In this document: positions 36,001-48,924 of the stretch, in pieces
Layout of the letters: every line of letters begins with the position of its first letter
How positions within the stretch are numbered: position 1 is the first letter of the stretch
Source of the DNA: Rhizomucor pusillus
Taxonomy: Eukaryota > Mucoromycota > Mucoromycetes > Mucorales > Lichtheimiaceae
Length of the DNA stretch: 64,000 nt
Assembly: GCA_900175165.2 (NCBI GenBank)
Contig: FWWN02000626.1
Span: 35,212-99,211 of the forward strand
Direction: 5' to 3'
The notes under the pieces: model-generated
Told to the model about the DNA's origin: nothing
Seen by the model: the letters and a program-made list of their open reading frames with translations, nothing else
The model's database searches: none
Program-made: the position numbers and the translations under genes

Positions 36001-37403
36001 TTTGACTTTCTTGATAGGTGCCCAAGTCGAACCATCGTCGAAGCTCATTCTAGTCTGTAGCTGCTTATCTGCGCTACCAGCAGCAACTTGCTCGTAGTTG
36101 GCGACAATATTTGCTAGCATGACACCTTCGACACCTTGCATTCTTTCGAAATCCACAATGCCGACGTTGTTACGGTTGGTGTGATTGAGACTGTTTACAA
36201 AGAAGGTTCCATTTGAGTTGGATTTGTAAAGCGAACCGAAACTAGCACTAGGATCGGTCAAGACATCCACCATAAGAGCATGCCCTGTTGATTCCACGAT
36301 CGTGTAAGCGTTTTCACGCAACTGTGCACCTTCAGGGAAGACTGCTTCGTGCCAATTTTCCCCGTCTTGGGAAATATACAGATCCATGTTGGATTCCTTG
36401 GCAGAGGGCTTGGCGGCGGCAACCATGAATCGGTTGACTGCACTAACAGCAATGACGCCATGTACTTCCGATCCAGTTCCAAAGTATACAGGCTGCTCGG
36501 TGTGGAAGAAATCCTCTGATTGAACAAGGCGAAGGTCTTCAGGGTTGAGAATGCTCGTGAGACCTTTCTTTTGCGGCGATTCCACACACATCACTTCCTT
36601 CACTGGAGCATTGTCGAACTCTGGACTGGATAAGCTCCAAATGCAAGAAGTAGTATGGGGACGCAACAGGTTGACTTCCTCGAAATTATTCAACGTGTAG
36701 TAGGCCTTTTAATCAAGTTAGAATCCAGAAGAGAGGAGATCTCCAATGTTATCGTACCTCGTTAGAGCAGTCTACTCCAAACCAACCACCGATATCACAT
36801 TTGAAACCAAGGAATAGGACATAGTTAGATCGATCCGCATGGAAGGAAAGCTGAGGGAATGCCGCCGGTTCCACCGGTGTTTCAAATGGCTGCCATGATT
36901 TGCCCTTATCCAAGGTCTTCCAATGTTTCTTGCCTTTACTCAAAACGTAGGCCTAGTAGCCAAATGCCAACTCAGCTGCGGTATTGCAATTATGCATGTT
37001 TCACATTCGTACCTTGTCGTTGTCGAAAGGATGTTCAAACAAGAAGTCGGCCTGATCCTTTGGAATATCAGCTGCTTGATTCCAGCTTTTGCCATGGTCT
37101 TCCGATCTCCACAAGATATGAGCATTGGCGTCAAGCCATAACACAACCTGAAAAAAACCCCATTAAGTTTAGTCATATCCCTGGTATTCCTAACAATGCT
37201 ACTTTATATACCTCCGAGTTTTTAAAGTAGAAAAACTTGCTTGGGAGACTGTCAAAACCAGTTTTCTCAATAGCGATTTGCTGAGCGTGAGCGGGTTGCG
37301 TGAACAATGCGGCTGCCAGCGCCGCAGCGATTACGCAACACCAAAAGAATGCCGGGTTTGATGGACTGGCAAACCTGTTCCGGCACCAAATACTCCTTTT
37401 CAT
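30023..37403 (-). CDS. VPS10: VPS10-family sorting receptor with three VPS10 domains
   Basis: Type I receptor that carries vacuolar hydrolases from late Golgi to endosome. Seventeen exons on the minus strand (first 37403-37212; largest 35568-34227 and 34177-32975; last 30527-30023) give about 2155 residues. A signal peptide (VIAAALAAALFTQPAHAQ) is followed by three VPS10 beta-propeller units, near residues 45-720, 730-1360 and 1370-2010. Each closes with a Cys-rich 10CC module (SDFEKWYARD, SDFEQWIPKD and DDFELWSPED entries; then paired Cys; then SGYRLIPG, SGYKKNPK and TGYRKIAG). A membrane span (WAVYVFAPIGGAAAIYACL) and a ~115-residue tail with an acidic end complete it. Yeast Vps10 has two units. 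Splicing is phase-consistent throughout; the exon-9 acceptor has a near alternative. Confidence 0.93.
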
Positions 37404-37642
37404 CGTCCTTCCTTCAAGTAGGTTGATGTTACTTGAGAGAATTACAGCTGGTGGAGGAAGGAAAGCTATGCGGAGCAAGAATTGCGCGACGCACTGTCTG
37501 TAACCGCTCTTTTTGCTGAGCTTGAGGATTAGCCGATAGCGCGCCATTCTCATGGGCTGTAACTTTCAAAGTGCGGAAACATAGCAGCAGCACCTGTAAC
37601 ATTGTCTGATAAATGATATAACATTGCGATATATCTCAAAAA

Positions 37643-39852
<2,210 letters not shown>

Positions 39853-40035
39853 ATATCAATGCAGTTCCTTTCAGTGCAAAATGGCTAATCCATTTGGGCG
39901 ATACTTTTCCAGATAGCGCGAACTTGGGAACTCATTTCTCCGACTGACATGAGCATTTGGGTGTCAAATCGCTCTCTCGAGTTCAGGCAACTCAGGGTCC
40001 TTTGATCTCGGGTCACGCCTTTTTTTCCTTGAAAA

Positions 40036-42687
40036 ATGATGAATGAGGAAGACGTGCTTGGATCAGGGTTTCTTGAAGCTGACACGGCACGCTATTTTCT
40101 TGGAAGCAGTAGCTCCTCAGCGCTCAATCGGTCCATCTCTATGCCTCTTTATGCTACTCAGCTCGGAGTAGATGCCAACCCATGGAATACAGAGGGCCAC
40201 CTTGACGTTCATCACCATAGCAGCAATCACACTGCAGTAGACGACGATGTGTTAGGTGCGGACATAACAGCAGCCAGCGTTTTGAGTACGTGCAGAAGAC
40301 GGGGGAAGCGACTGTCAAAAGGGTGGCCAAAAATAGCAGTAATTATTAAGATCGTATTTCTTTTTACTGCATTAGTCGGTGTTGACCTGCCCGATATCTA
40401 TGACGTTGCTTATATGCGGGCAAGGCCTGTAGGCGAACGTGTAAGCTTGGAATCTTTGGAAAAGGTCATAGGCTTGGCGGAGCTTCCGCCGAGACAAGTG
40501 CAGGAGGTAGTACACTTGACATGATGGTCTGTTGCGATAAGAGGGCTAAAGAAAACACAAACAGGTTATGAACATGGTGGTGCCTGCGGGAGCAATGTAC
40601 GTGACCCACAATGAATTCAACACAGCGTTGGCATTGGTAGCTTGTGCGCAGAAGAATATGGGTAAATAGAAAATTATACGCAAAGACCTAGAACTATGCA
40701 GCTAAGGAATGGGTATTTTTCAACATAGATGTATCCTTGGAAACTGTATATCATCATCGCAATGGTACATCAATTTCACACTCTTCTTTATCGGCCTATA
40801 CTAATCCGCAGTTGAAAAGATTTGCCTGTGCCAGTGCTGTTAAATTTGGAACAGTTGGATGTGCGCAAAACATCAACGGAGCCTAAAACGATGGTAACGC
40901 CGGTTAAAGAGCAAGTCGTTGACGATCCTTGGTCCTCCGCCCAGCCCAATGGCATTACAGTCACTGTAGCCGATGAAGGACTCGCAGATACAACCAGCTC
41001 GAAACTCGATATCGATGGAAAACAGTCAGCACCCATAAGCTTGAATTACGACAAACAGCGACCTAAACTGAGCGTAAACGGCAACGCTGCACTGCGTTCC
41101 CGGAGTATGGACCACAATGCATTGAGGCCCGACACTGCCTCTGCAGATATGGAGGTAGCCAGTGACCTCAACAAGAACACTCTAAACGGATACCGTGATA
41201 GCAACAAACGAGGCAAAGGACCTACCGACAGTTACCAATGGTTTCTTGATTTAGATTTAATATCAGTGACCATCGCACCAGAGAAGGAAGGGTTCATATT
41301 CAAGCATGTTAACTACGTTGTTGAAAGTCAACAACGATCTTCCAAAGTTCTTCGGCGATACAGCGACTTTTACTGGCTTTGGGAGGTGCTGTTGAAACGA
41401 TACCCCATGCGCGTTATTCCCAATTTACCACCTAAGAAAATTAGCGGAAGTAAGTACGACAATAGAACATGAGGGCTAATAAACTGATTTTATTGTTAAC
41501 ATGATACTGGAAGAGGACGACTCATTTCTCGAGAAACGCTGCCGCGGCCTTGCACGTTTCATCAATTGTATCGTCAGGCACCCGACTTTGAAACAGGATA
41601 CTGTCGTTGAAAAGTTCCTGACGGAGCCGTCGGTATGTCCGTAAGTCTAATTGACTATGTTTGATATGCTTATCAGTTGAGTACGCTTAGGAATTCCTCG
41701 CATGGAGACGAGCAAACATCCCAGTAACTGAGGAAGAATATGCACGAGAACTACCAAATGTGGATGATATCGCTGATGCTGTACCTCCTGATCTGGATGA
41801 ACGCCTTGAAAAGTTAAAGAACAAATTGCCAGCTCTGTCTGAAAATTATCAAGACATGTGCACTACATTGGAACGCATTATACGAATCAACGAAATCCAA
41901 AGTCGAGAATTTGTTCGCTACAGTATCACTTTAAAGTAATGATCGATCGATGGTTAAAGTACGGCAGGCTGATGCTAACTGGGATATCGGTAGTTCTATG
42001 AGTGAACTAGAGCATGACTGCTACATATCTAGCTGTCAATCATGCACTCACATTGTCCGAGGCTACGAAGCAGTAGCAAGGCATATGCAACGTACTGGCA
42101 CAATACTGGATGAACAAACGTCTGCAGCCAGCGCAGGCGCTTTGGAAAGCTTGAAACGACACTGCGATCTGTTAAGTTCTTTCAAGGTATATGCAGCTCG
42201 AGACTAGGAGTGAATTCAAAAATATGGATGTTAAACAGCTATCTGTAAACAGGAGATGCTTGAACGGAAAGAAAAATTGTCAGTGAATCAAATCGAAGCG
42301 CTTTCAAAAAGGATAGCTGCAAATAGAGCCAAAGTGAATCAGAATCGAGGTGTTCCAGGACTTGAAAGTGAGGTGGAGCGTCTAGACACAGCAATCGAAA
42401 ACGTAAGTGCGGACAAGTTTTCTAAGGAGCAAATCCAGCAGCCTAAACTAATACTATGCAACCAGGACGAAGCCAAGCTGAACTACCAAAGAAATCGAGA
42501 TACCTATTTCCGTTATATTCTGGCGTCGGAACTTTCGTATATCCACAAGCAGCAGGCATTTGTATCATTGATGTATCAAAGCTACGTTCGTGAACAGCTC
42601 AAGTTTTCGCGGCAGTTGGGTGATAACTGGAGAGCATTGCAGGTGCTGACTTCAGAAATGCCTGTTGAGCCTGACGAATTCCCCTGA
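40036..42687 (+). CDS. MVP1: Sorting nexin MVP1 (SNX8 type)
   Basis: Endosomal PX-BAR protein needed for vacuolar protein sorting and recycling; it works with VPS10-type cargo in yeast. Ten exons (40036-40285, 40376-40506, 40565-40661, 40729-40764, 40820-41449, 41514-41632, 41691-41935, 41994-42186, 42253-42402, 42466-42687) give 690 residues. An EH-like N-terminal unit (LPDIYDVAYMRARP, ISLESLEK-like VSLESLEKVIGLAELPP, then EFNTALALVACAQ) precedes the PX domain, with LRRYSDFYWLWEVLLKRYP and the basic PPKKISG. After FLAWRRANIP comes the BAR coiled-coil region to the C-terminus. Two acceptors skip a nearer AG (exons 5 and 8). It lies in the same direction as the PFK gene, 184 bp behind it. Confidence 0.9.
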
Positions 42688-43031
42688 TACCGTTCCATTT
42701 CCCTCTAAACATATCCTTACTTTATTCTCGCACACAAACAGCAAAATTTATACCATCTCTTGCGCGCTCTACTAAAGTTTCACCTCTTCTTAAACATGTC
42801 ACATTAACAAGTCTAATCTGGAATATTAAATGGCTTGTGTTCTCTGGTGAAATGTTCCAAGTTCAAGGATTTCATTACACTTTTAGCAACGCTGCTATTT
42901 ACAATATGATGCTTGAAAAGCTGCTTTTCATGAAATCCCAAGTCAGCCTCAAAGGCATGGACTCAAAAAAGTCCGCCTGGTAACTCAAACCGAGCTGCTT
43001 GGCGCGCTAACAGCTGTACTTTAACGCAAGA
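42688..43031. promoter_or_regulatory. Intergenic region MVP1 / ARP2
   Basis: 344 bp containing the 3' end of MVP1 and the ARP2 promoter. No conserved element or ORF is recognised. Confidence 0.4.
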
Positions 43032-44803
43032 ATGGCAAACAAGACTTTGGTTGTCGACAACGGTACAGGGGTAAGAATATGCGGCAGTGCATTGACCTGT
43101 GATGGAAGTGGGACTGTAGGAGTTGGAGACTTGGCATGTATATTTTCCGTGCCAGCGACAAAAGGGAACCCCGTGTAGCGTGCAGAGGGTATGATGACAG
43201 GGACATCCGTGCGCTCATCTCGGTTGCATCTCATAGTTCGTAAAATGTGGATACTCTGGAGCCAACTTTCCAGAGCATGTGTTTCCGAGTGTTGTCGGAC
43301 GGCCCATCCTGCGTGCTGAAGAGAAGGTTGGAGATCTCAAAGTAAAGGACATTATGATTGGCGAAGAAGCAGCAGCACTTCGAAATATCTTGCAAATGTC
43401 TTATCCTATGGAGAACGGCATTATCCGCAACTGGGAGGACATGCGACACCTTTGGGACTATACTTTTAACGAGAAGCTCAAAGTCGACCCGCATGAATGC
43501 AAAATCCTGCTCACGGAAGCGCCCATGAACCCGCGCCAGAACCGCGAACAGATGGCCCAGATCATGTTTGAAGAATACGGATTCCGTGGTATTTATGTTG
43601 CTATCCAGGCTGTGCTTACACTCTTCGCACAAGGTATGATCTACGATTGGATGTCGCCTGTATCATATGTATTTAGACAGTCTCATTTGCTTTCAGGTCA
43701 AATGTCCGGCGTTGTTGTCGACTCTGGAGATGGTGTTACGCACATTGTAGGTTTACGCAGAGATAATAAATAAGCGCATGTCTCCACTAACATGCTACAT
43801 TTATTAGGTTCCCGTTTACGAAGGTTACGCTCCCGTCAACTTGACTCGTCGCTTGGATGTCGCCGGTCGCCATGTCACCCGATACCTTATTAAACTCTTG
43901 CTTCTTCGAGGTTACGCCTTCAACAGAACTGCCGATTTCGAAACTGTGCGACAAATCAAGGAAAAGCTCTGCTACGTTAGGTATGAAGTGGGTAATTCAG
44001 ATAACTGCGGCAAATTGATGCTTAGATATGTCAAATTATAGTTACGATCTCGAATTGGATCAAAAGCTCGGAAACGAAACCACTACCTTGGTAGAGAGCT
44101 ACGAGGTAAGGAGGCGACTTGGAAAAATTAATGATATTCTTGAATCTGATGGAGGATTGCTCGCAGCTGCCAGACGGTCGTGTCATAAAGGTGGGATCTG
44201 AAAGATTTGAAGCACCCGAGTGCTTGTTCCAGCCTCACCTAGTAGATGTGGAAGGCAAGGGCATGGCAGGCAAGTGTAGCAGGAATTAACTCGAATGCAT
44301 AAACTCGCTCTAAATTCATATACAATATCTAGAATTGCTTTTCAGCACCATACAAGCAGCAGATATTGATATTCGACCCGAACTTTACAAGCACATTGTG
44401 CTTTCTGGTGGTTCGACAATGTATCCTGGTCTGCCAAGCCGACTCGAAAAAGAAATGAAGCAACTCTACCTCACCGAAGTCCTTAACGGCGACGCTAGCC
44501 GCCTCAGCGTAAGCTTGGATAATCGTGTTCTTATTTCCACAGCGGATACTAAAGGCATTCAAAATGTAGAAATTCAAGATTCGCATAGAAGACCCTCCCA
44601 GACGTAAACATATGTAAGTAACGTAACATTGAGAGATCGCCTGCAGTCAAATTTACCGTGCGTCCAACAGGGTATACCTCGGAGGAGCTGTGCTCGCAGA
44701 TATCATGAAAGACAATGAGTCATGGTGGGTTACCAAGCAAGAATGGGAGGAAATGGGTCCTCGAGCACTCGACAAGATGGGTGTATTGGGATCAACTGCT
44801 TAA
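43032..44803 (+). CDS. ARP2: Actin-related protein 2 (ARP2/3 complex)
   Basis: Actin-fold subunit of the ARP2/3 nucleator of branched actin at endocytic patches. Nine exons (43032-43070, 43237-43633, 43697-43746, 43808-43980, 44042-44105, 44167-44269, 44333-44508, 44570-44613, 44671-44803) give 392 residues, the usual ARP2 length. ATP-binding signatures are [15 protein letters not shown] across intron 1, [19 protein letters not shown] across intron 3 and [19 protein letters not shown]. The tail [17 protein letters not shown] and [19 protein letters not shown] are ARP2-like rather than actin. Intron 1 is 166 nt, long for this window. Intron 6 begins with GC (GCAAGT donor at 44270); only this donor restores frame into [14 protein letters not shown]. 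Confidence 0.96.
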
Positions 44804-44928
44804 AATACATGACAAATAAATCCATACTTATTCACTGTAAATCCTTTATAATTTCGCACGGTTGCTGTCAATGCATCCAGGTCCGACGCATTCCTTGATT
44901 GAACTATAGTCGCTTTTCCTCCCATGCA

Positions 44929-47515
44929 ATGTCTCGACACATTCCTAGCGTCGCAGGTGTGGCGCGACATGTGTGCATAGTGTCACGACAGCTACATTGT
45001 TCGAGACGAACGTTCGGCATTGCTCGCCCGTTCTCATTATGCGTATCGCAGCAATTTGGAAAATGCAAGCAGACCCCTGTTGCAACGCTCAGGCACAGAC
45101 GATATGGCTCCACCCACGCAACACCTGTTTCCAAACAGGTAACAAAGCAAGCCGACTAGTGTCCAGCAAGAGTCAGAATGCTCACGACAGTTGATCGCAG
45201 ACATTTAATAAAATGTTGATCGCTAACAGAGGCGAGATCGCCTGCAGAATTATCAAGACAGCTCGGCGCCTTGGTATCCGCACGGTGGCCGTGTACACCA
45301 ACTTGGATTCTCAGGCACCGCATGTAAAATTGGCAGACGAGGCTGTGTGTATCGGAAATGCGCAATCCTATCTGTCAATATCAAGTATTGTGCAAGCAGC
45401 TGTAGCAACAGGCTCGGATGCAGTACATCCAGGGTACGGCTTTCTAAGTGAGAACCCTGCATTTGTGCAGGCGCTGCAGGAGGCCAAAATCACATTTGTG
45501 GGTCCCACACCTGATGCAATAGCTGCAATGGGTGACAAGATCCAGAGCAAACAAATAGCAGAAGCAAGTGGAGTCAACTGTATCCCTGGTTTCCACGGCG
45601 AAATCAAATCGACAGATGCAGCCTTGAAAGAAGCACACCGCATCGGGTATCCTGTAATGGTCAAAGCTAGCGCAGGAGGTGGAGGCAAAGGCATGCGAAT
45701 AGCATGGTTAGTTGTATAACACTTTGTTTAAAGTATGTCGATATCATTTTCACACTTTTACACCCACAGGAACGATGAGCAGCTTTTGGAAGGATACAAG
45801 TTGGCCAAGCAGGAGTCACTGTCTGCATTTGCTGACGACAGACTTTTAATCGAAAAATACATTGACAGTCCTCGACATATAGAAATACAAGTTTTGGGAG
45901 ATAAGCATGGCAACGTCATTTACCTGCCTCCACGTGAATGTTCCATCCAACGAAGGAACCAAAAAGTTATCGAAGAGTCACCTAGCGTCCACATTGATCA
46001 CGACACTTGGAGAAAGATGGGTGAGCAGGCAGTTGCTCTTTCCCACGGTGTGAAATACAACTCTGCAGGTAACAAGGCAATGTGATGATTACACGCAGGA
46101 AGATTCTAACTCGTATGAACGGTCCAAGGCACTGTGGAATTCCTGGTGGATAAACAACGAAATTTTTACTTTTTGGAAATGAACACGCGATTGCAAGTAG
46201 AGCATCCTGTCACTGAGATGGTATCTGGTCTAGACTTGGTCGAGCATATGCTATACTCTGCAGCTGGCCATCCACTGGCGATCAAACAGTCTGATGTTTC
46301 TGTGAACGGATGGGCCATAGAATCTAGAGTCTACGCTGAAGACCCGACACACTATCTCCCTTCTGTAGGCCGCTTGCTTACATACAAAGAACCTCCTTCC
46401 AACGAAGGTGCAAGATGCGATTCTGGTGTACGTGAAGGCAGCGACGTACCCGTTGAATACGATCCTCTCTTGTGCAAACTCACAACGCACGGCAAAACAC
46501 GGCAAGAAGCCATTGAGCGTATGATATACTCATTGGATCGATACGTTATCCGCGGCGTGACACACAATATACCATTACTCCAGGGTGTCGTGCGAAGCAA
46601 ACGATTTCAATCAGGCGAAAACATCACGACCAATTTTCTGGCAGAAGAGTATCCAGAAGGCTATCAGAGCACTTCGCTGAGCAGCCAAGAGCTACTATCA
46701 CTCGCAGCGGTGGCTGGTGGCATATGGCTCAAAAAGGAATTGAATCAGTGGATACATACTCCATCGCTTGCATCGTTGCAGCGTGATATCTGCGTCCAGT
46801 TCCACAATGAGCAACGAGGAGATACCCAGGAAATAATGTTCTCGATAACTAGGACAGCAGACAATGAATACAAGGTACGCTAAATATGCTGTCAAGTATT
46901 CCAGGCACTGGAGCATTATTGACTTTTTCTTTGCGCTACCTAGATCTCCTCACCGTTAAAGAACAACGTCAATTTCAACCTCAAATGGAATTTGGAGGAT
47001 CTGCTGGCCTGTGCAACTGTGAACCTGGATCGTCCATATAACGTTGTGCTGCAATATCTGGACGTCAATGATTCTGGCTTTAGGATCCAATACCGCGGTG
47101 ACCAGGCAAGTTTGATTTACAACAGCAGCTAATGCAACCATAACTCATGCCAGAAGCAGTACAATGTCTCAGTCATGACTCAAGAGCAACGTCTCCTCTC
47201 AAGATATATGAAAACACGATCGAAGCATTCCCGGAACGAACCTGTAACCACTCCAATGCCAGGCAAAATTATCAGCATTGCTGTCAAGGAGGGCGACAAG
47301 GTAATTAAAACAAGCTAAAGATCCCATTGCTGTCTTATTTCTCACGTCGTTGCTAGGTTGCTCCAGGCGCAGAGGTAGCTGTCGTTGAAGCCATGAAGAT
47401 GCAGAATGTATTGCGGACGCCGCGCATCGGTGTTGTCAAGAAAGTGCTCGTGCAACCTGGCTCTTCTGTCAAGACAGGACAGGTGTTGATAGAGTTTCAG
47501 GACGATATTGTCTAA
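44929..47515 (+). CDS. PCCA: Propionyl-CoA carboxylase alpha chain, mitochondrial
   Basis: Biotin-dependent carboxylase subunit converting propionyl-CoA to methylmalonyl-CoA with a beta partner (not in this window). Exons are 44929-45138, 45201-45706, 45770-46068, 46129-46874, 46944-47105, 47157-47300 and 47357-47515, giving 741 residues. An Arg-rich presequence of about 70 residues leads. The biotin-carboxylase domain follows, with [55 protein letters not shown]-like [12 protein letters not shown] and [15 protein letters not shown]. The biotin site is EAMKMQ near the C-terminus. The segment [17 protein letters not shown] and the [18 protein letters not shown] block resemble PCCA more than methylcrotonyl-CoA carboxylase, but MCCA cannot be wholly excluded. 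Intron 5 starts with GC (47106). Confidence 0.87.
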
Positions 47516-47553
47516 TACATAGTAATAATATGTACATAAAATGCTGCTGTAAT

Positions 47554-47889
47554 TTATTTGGCTTTGGTGAATCGGTATGTGAAGCGTTTGCGTGTAAAGG
47601 AGAATTCGCCGAGTTTGTGACCAATCATTTCTTCGGTGATGAGGACAGGCATGTAGTCTTTGCCATTGTGTACGAGGAACTTCAAGCCGACAAAGGATGG
47701 GAGAATGGTGCAGCTTCGTGCTTCATTTTAAGAAACCGGGAACAGTTAATCACTAGCGCAGGGAAATATTGCCAGAGCTTCCTGCGAGCGAGACTAACCT
47801 TGCGTAGCAATTGGTGTTCCTTTCTTGACAGCCTCACGGAGACCCGGGAAGGCGACAAAGAAGGGACCCTTCCATGCAGAGCGTGGCAT
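47554..47889 (-). CDS. RSM19: Mitochondrial small-subunit ribosomal protein uS19m
   Basis: Component of the mitoribosome small subunit head. Exons are 47889-47799 and 47720-47554, giving 85 residues. The sequence follows bacterial S19 throughout: [20 protein letters not shown], then after the intron [20 protein letters not shown] and [20 protein letters not shown], ending in [14 protein letters not shown]. The compact length and close match to bacterial/mitochondrial S19, not the longer cytosolic uS19 (RPS15), support a mitochondrial assignment. Its stop lies only 38 bp from that of PCCA, in a tight convergent arrangement. Confidence 0.93.
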
Positions 47890-48143
47890 GTTTAAAGTGT
47901 ACGAAGAAAAAAGGGCTACACACAGCGGCATTTATTTCCAGGGGAGCAGTTGGGAACTTCAAGCCACAACAGCAGGCGAAGGGCAAGCTCGGGCATGAAT
48001 CTTACGATCTGCGATATTCAAGAACGCCTCATCAAATATAGCTCTTTCTTCTCTTTCAGTTGATATTATTGAAGATTCAACGTTCAAATCAATGCAACTA
48101 AACCCGTAAATACAAAGTAAGAAGAATGTATTTCTTATTTTCT

Positions 48144-48651
48144 TTATTGCGCGCCAAGAGGACCAGTACTGCCAGGTATCAACTATGAAGGTGCATTTGA
48201 TTAGCAAAAATAGCTCCACCTGCAGCTTCTTTTCATCCATATTTCTTACAGTGCAAATGTTGTTTCCATTCAAAAGGATCTGATCGAGCTTGCTGGTCTT
48301 GTAACCTTCAGGAGTATTCTCACTAAAATTTCGATTAGCCGATTATCTAGCAACTTGATGAGAAGAGTACATACTATTCAGTCACATCCTCCAGCACCAT
48401 GTCTACAAAGCAGCAAAAGTTAGCGTTATTCCACTATCCTTTCTACTAAGATTCGATAATGATACTTGCTGACAAAATCGTCAAATCCAAGAAGTTTGCC
48501 GGTATATTCCTTCTCAGTCTTCATGACCACCCAGATTCGGGAGCCAATGCACTTGTCGATCAATTCTGTTTGCAGCGTTGACTCAATGCACTGTGGCAGG
48601 TTGACATTTTCACATTGACCTACCTAGTGGCAGTAACTGGGGCGTTGACAT
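48144..48651 (-). CDS. LSM5: U6 snRNA-associated Sm-like protein LSM5
   Basis: Subunit of the LSM1-7 (mRNA decay) and LSM2-8 (U6 snRNP) rings. Five exons on the minus strand (48651-48624, 48565-48470, 48402-48375, 48322-48250, 48182-48144) encode 87 residues. The Sm1 motif begins [20 protein letters not shown], with [20 protein letters not shown] across two introns; Sm2 is [18 protein letters not shown]. Exon 3 is 28 nt. Intron 2 starts with GC (GCAAGT) and only that donor joins FDDFV to NMVLEDV in frame. Its upstream region carries a GC-rich palindrome. Confidence 0.93.
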
Positions 48652-48683
48652 TGTGTTTGATGGAACAAGGCGGACTCTAGGAT

Positions 48684-48725
48684 CCGCGCGCATGAGAGCT
48701 CTTGGCTCTCCGCGCGCGCGCGCGG
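48684..48725. repeat. GC-rich palindrome with CG dinucleotide tract upstream of LSM5
   Basis: Starting 33 bp before the LSM5 start codon, GAGAGC (48694-48699) and GCTCTC (48705-48710) form a 6-bp stem with a 5-nt loop, flanked by CGCGCG on the left (48685-48690) and a (CG)7 tract on the right (48711-48725). The arms can pair further with a 3-nt bulge, and the alternating CG tract is of Z-DNA-forming type. Confidence 0.7.
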
Positions 48726-48924
48726 TCACTCGACACAAACCCGCGCATTTTTATTATACACCGAGAAGTTATTTGCTTCACAAATGACTGGATCTAGATG
48801 TAGATATGAATTTTTTCGCGATATTGCATGCAATGGTATTATATTCGGAATAAAGATATGGAGGTGTTTCTCATCCGAAGAATTTTTAATAATGTTGGTG
48901 CAATGTCGTTTTTGTATGATTTGC

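Noticed and set aside
47959..48273. 104-codon minus-strand ORF apparently extending LSM5
   Set aside because: It is the read-through of LSM5 intron 4; splicing at 48250/48182 gives the expected LIPG ending and a normal length.
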